7,253 bases of DNA, taken from Pseudomonas sp. (GTDB lineage Bacteria; Pseudomonadota; Gammaproteobacteria; Pseudomonadales; Pseudomonadaceae). Positions 5,983 to 7,253 of the stretch are shown piece by piece. A program made the translations under genes and the position numbers. Below the pieces are notes generated by a model. The model did no database searches. It was not told where the DNA came from and saw nothing but the letters and a program-made list of their open reading frames with translations. Location of the stretch: assembly GCA_026398835.1 (NCBI GenBank), contig JAPLSD010000098.1:1-7253 (forward strand), written 5' to 3'. Position 1 is the stretch's first letter. Each line of letters begins with the position of its first letter.

Positions 5983-7253
5983 AGGGATTCCTCGCCGTCT
6001 TCTTGCAGGGCGTGCAGTTCTTGCGGGTTCTTGCTCAAGGCGCCACGCATGGCCTGTTCTTGTTGCAAGCGGCGCTGGGCCTCGGCGTGCTGAGCAGGCG
6101 GCAGTTGGGCTTCGAGTGTTTGTGCAAGCTCATTGGCTTGCGGGGTGTCCTGGGCCTTGGCCAGTTGGCTGAAGACATAGGCATTGACCGGGTCGGGCTG
6201 GGTGCCCTTGCCTTGGGAAAACAGCTGGGCGATGGCGAAGTCAGCACTGTTCTGGCCGTTGCGGGCAGCGGTCAACAGGTGATCCAGGGCCTTCTGCGGA
6301 TAGACCTTGCCGAGGTAACCACGGCGGTAGATCTGGCCGAGGTAGTAATCGGCGGCGACTTCTTTGCCGAGGGCTTTCTGGAAATGCGCTTCAGCCTGTT
6401 TGGCGTCGGCCGGCACCCATTTGCCTTCGTAGTAGAGCTTGCCCAGCAGCAGTTCGGCCCGCGGCAGGTCAGCAGCGCGGCCGTTATCCAGATACTTCAT
6501 CATTTTGTCGACGTCGCCCAACTCGGGGAAGTCGTAGAGCAATTGCGCCAGGCTGACCCAGGAAGCGGGGTAGCCGGGAGCGATTTGTTCGAGCATAGTC
6601 TGCGCGGTTTTTTCGTCAGTCTTGCCGAGCGTGGCGTCGCCGAGAACGCGAGCGACGCTGTCCATCCGTTGAGCGGAAACCGTGCCAAGGCTGTGGGCGG
6701 CTTGCAGCTGCTTGAGCAGCTCTGCCTGTTGTTCAGGCTGGGCGCGCTTCTGGTAGACGGTGGCCAGTTCGACGTAGCAGATGTCGGTGGTCTTGAGCGC
6801 CGCTTTGCAGATGCTTTCGACCTCGCCCAGATGCTGGTCGTAGGTGCCTTGGGTGCGATAGAGCAGCACTTGTGCCAGGCCGGCTTCGGGGTAACCGGCA
6901 GCGCGCCATTTGCTGATCTGCTGCTGGGCGTTGATGTTCGGGAAACTGTGGGGGTATTGCAGGTAGAGCATCGCCAGCGGGATCAGGGTGTTGCCTTCAC
7001 CATTGGCGAAGGCTTTTTTCAACAGGCCTTCGGCTTCGTGCTGTTCGGCTTCGGTTGCACCGGGTTTGGCCACCAGCAGACGCCCCAGACGAGCCTGAGC
7101 CCGTGGCGAGGTGTCGACGGCCGCGCGGTAAGTGGCTTCGGCCTGTTTCATCTGAACCGGGTCGTGGGTCTCCACCTGAATATCAGCCAGACCGACTTGT
7201 GCTTCGCTGTAGCCCAGGTTCGCCAGCTGCTTGTAATTTTGCGCCGCCATTGC
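5979..7253 (-). CDS. algK: AlgK, outer-membrane scaffold lipoprotein (5' end outside window)
   Basis: AlgK is a lipoprotein built of tetratricopeptide/Sel1-like repeats. It sits on the periplasmic face of the outer membrane, helps localise AlgE and contacts AlgX. The visible frame has 424 codons and is open at the right edge. The ATG at 7250 is internal: the text from there ([19 protein letters not shown]) matches a region about 50 residues into P. aeruginosa AlgK as I remember it. The signal peptide and lipobox cysteine are therefore missing from the window. Sel1/TPR-type helical pairs are visible, numbered from that internal Met: AEATYRAAV...ARLGRLL (37-59), [15 protein letters not shown] (264-278) with AEAHFQKAL (286-294), [20 protein letters not shown] (302-321) and [13 protein letters not shown] (338-350). 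The C-terminus is charged (EDGEESL). It ends in TGA overlapping the algE ATG. Confidence 0.95.
   Translation of the reverse strand, partial: AMAAQNYKQLANLGYSEAQVGLADIQVETHDPVQMKQAEATYRAAVDTSPRAQARLGRLLVAKPGATEAEQHEAEGLLKKAFANGEGNTLIPLAMLYLQYPHSFPNINAQQQISKWRAAGYPEAGLAQVLLYRTQGTYDQHLGEVESICKAALKTTDICYVELATVYQKRAQPEQQAELLKQLQAAHSLGTVSAQRMDSVARVLGDATLGKTDEKTAQTMLEQIAPGYPASWVSLAQLLYDFPELGDVDKMMKYLDNGRAADLPRAELLLGKLYYEGKWVPADAKQAEAHFQKALGKEVAADYYLGQIYRRGYLGKVYPQKALDHLLTAARNGQNSADFAIAQLFSQGKGTQPDPVNAYVFSQLAKAQDTPQANELAQTLEAQLPPAQHAEAQRRLQQEQAMRGALSKNPQELHALQEDGEESL
5989..5993 (-). promoter_or_regulatory. Ribosome binding site of algE
   Basis: GAGGA six bases before the ATG at 5982, located inside the last codons of algK. 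The ATGA stop/start overlap plus this site suggests coupled translation of the AlgK-AlgE pair, which form one outer-membrane export unit. Confidence 0.65.

Noticed and set aside
4528..6093. Long open frame (521 codons) on the + strand, antisense to algE
   Set aside because: It mirrors the codon structure of algE, has no recognisable protein family content and no ribosome site I could support. Long antisense frames are common opposite GC-biased genes.
7248..7250. ATG at 7250 as the true algK start
   Set aside because: The frame stays open to the window edge, no signal peptide or lipobox follows, and the sequence matches an internal part of AlgK.

Overview
The window lies inside the alginate (mannuronan exopolysaccharide) biosynthesis operon of a Pseudomonas. 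Every gene reads on the minus strand, in the order algK (5' end cut off by the window), algE, algG, algX, algL and the first 23 codons of algI. This matches the canonical algD-alg8-alg44-algK-algE-algG-algX-algL-algI-algJ-algF-algA order. Moderately GC-rich DNA, the protein sequences, and a family of ttcccacgc-type palindromes familiar from Pseudomonas fluorescens-group genomes suggest a member of that group. The species assignment is inference from memory, not from a search.

Layout, in transcription order (right to left). At 7253-5979 is the C-terminal ~90% of AlgK, the repeat-rich outer-membrane scaffold lipoprotein. At 5982-4495 is AlgE, the outer-membrane export porin. At about 4468-2876 is AlgG, the periplasmic C5-epimerase. 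At about 2864-1416 is AlgX, the periplasmic O-acetyltransferase. At about 1407-271 is AlgL, the periplasmic lyase. These five are packed end to end, with stops and starts overlapping or separated by at most a few tens of bases, so translational coupling is likely. A gap of 199 bases (270-72) follows, and AlgI (an inner-membrane acetyl-donor MBOAT protein) starts at 71 and runs off the left edge.

How the genes work together: polymannuronate made by Alg8/Alg44 (outside the window) crosses the periplasm within a complex of AlgK, AlgX, AlgG and AlgL. AlgG epimerises M to G residues, AlgX acetylates using acetyl groups passed out through AlgI/AlgJ/AlgF, AlgL degrades polymer that escapes into the periplasm, and AlgK helps place the AlgE pore through which the polymer leaves. 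Catalytic residues expected for AlgG, AlgX and AlgL are all present, and no frame is broken, so the pathway segment looks functional.

I found no undescribed system here. The only real departure from a standard operon is the algL-algI gap. It holds a 111-bp compound palindrome made of four hairpins, beginning 5 bases after the algL stop, followed by a G/C-run hairpin with two competing partners just upstream of the algI ribosome binding site. These are the best candidates for a second look.
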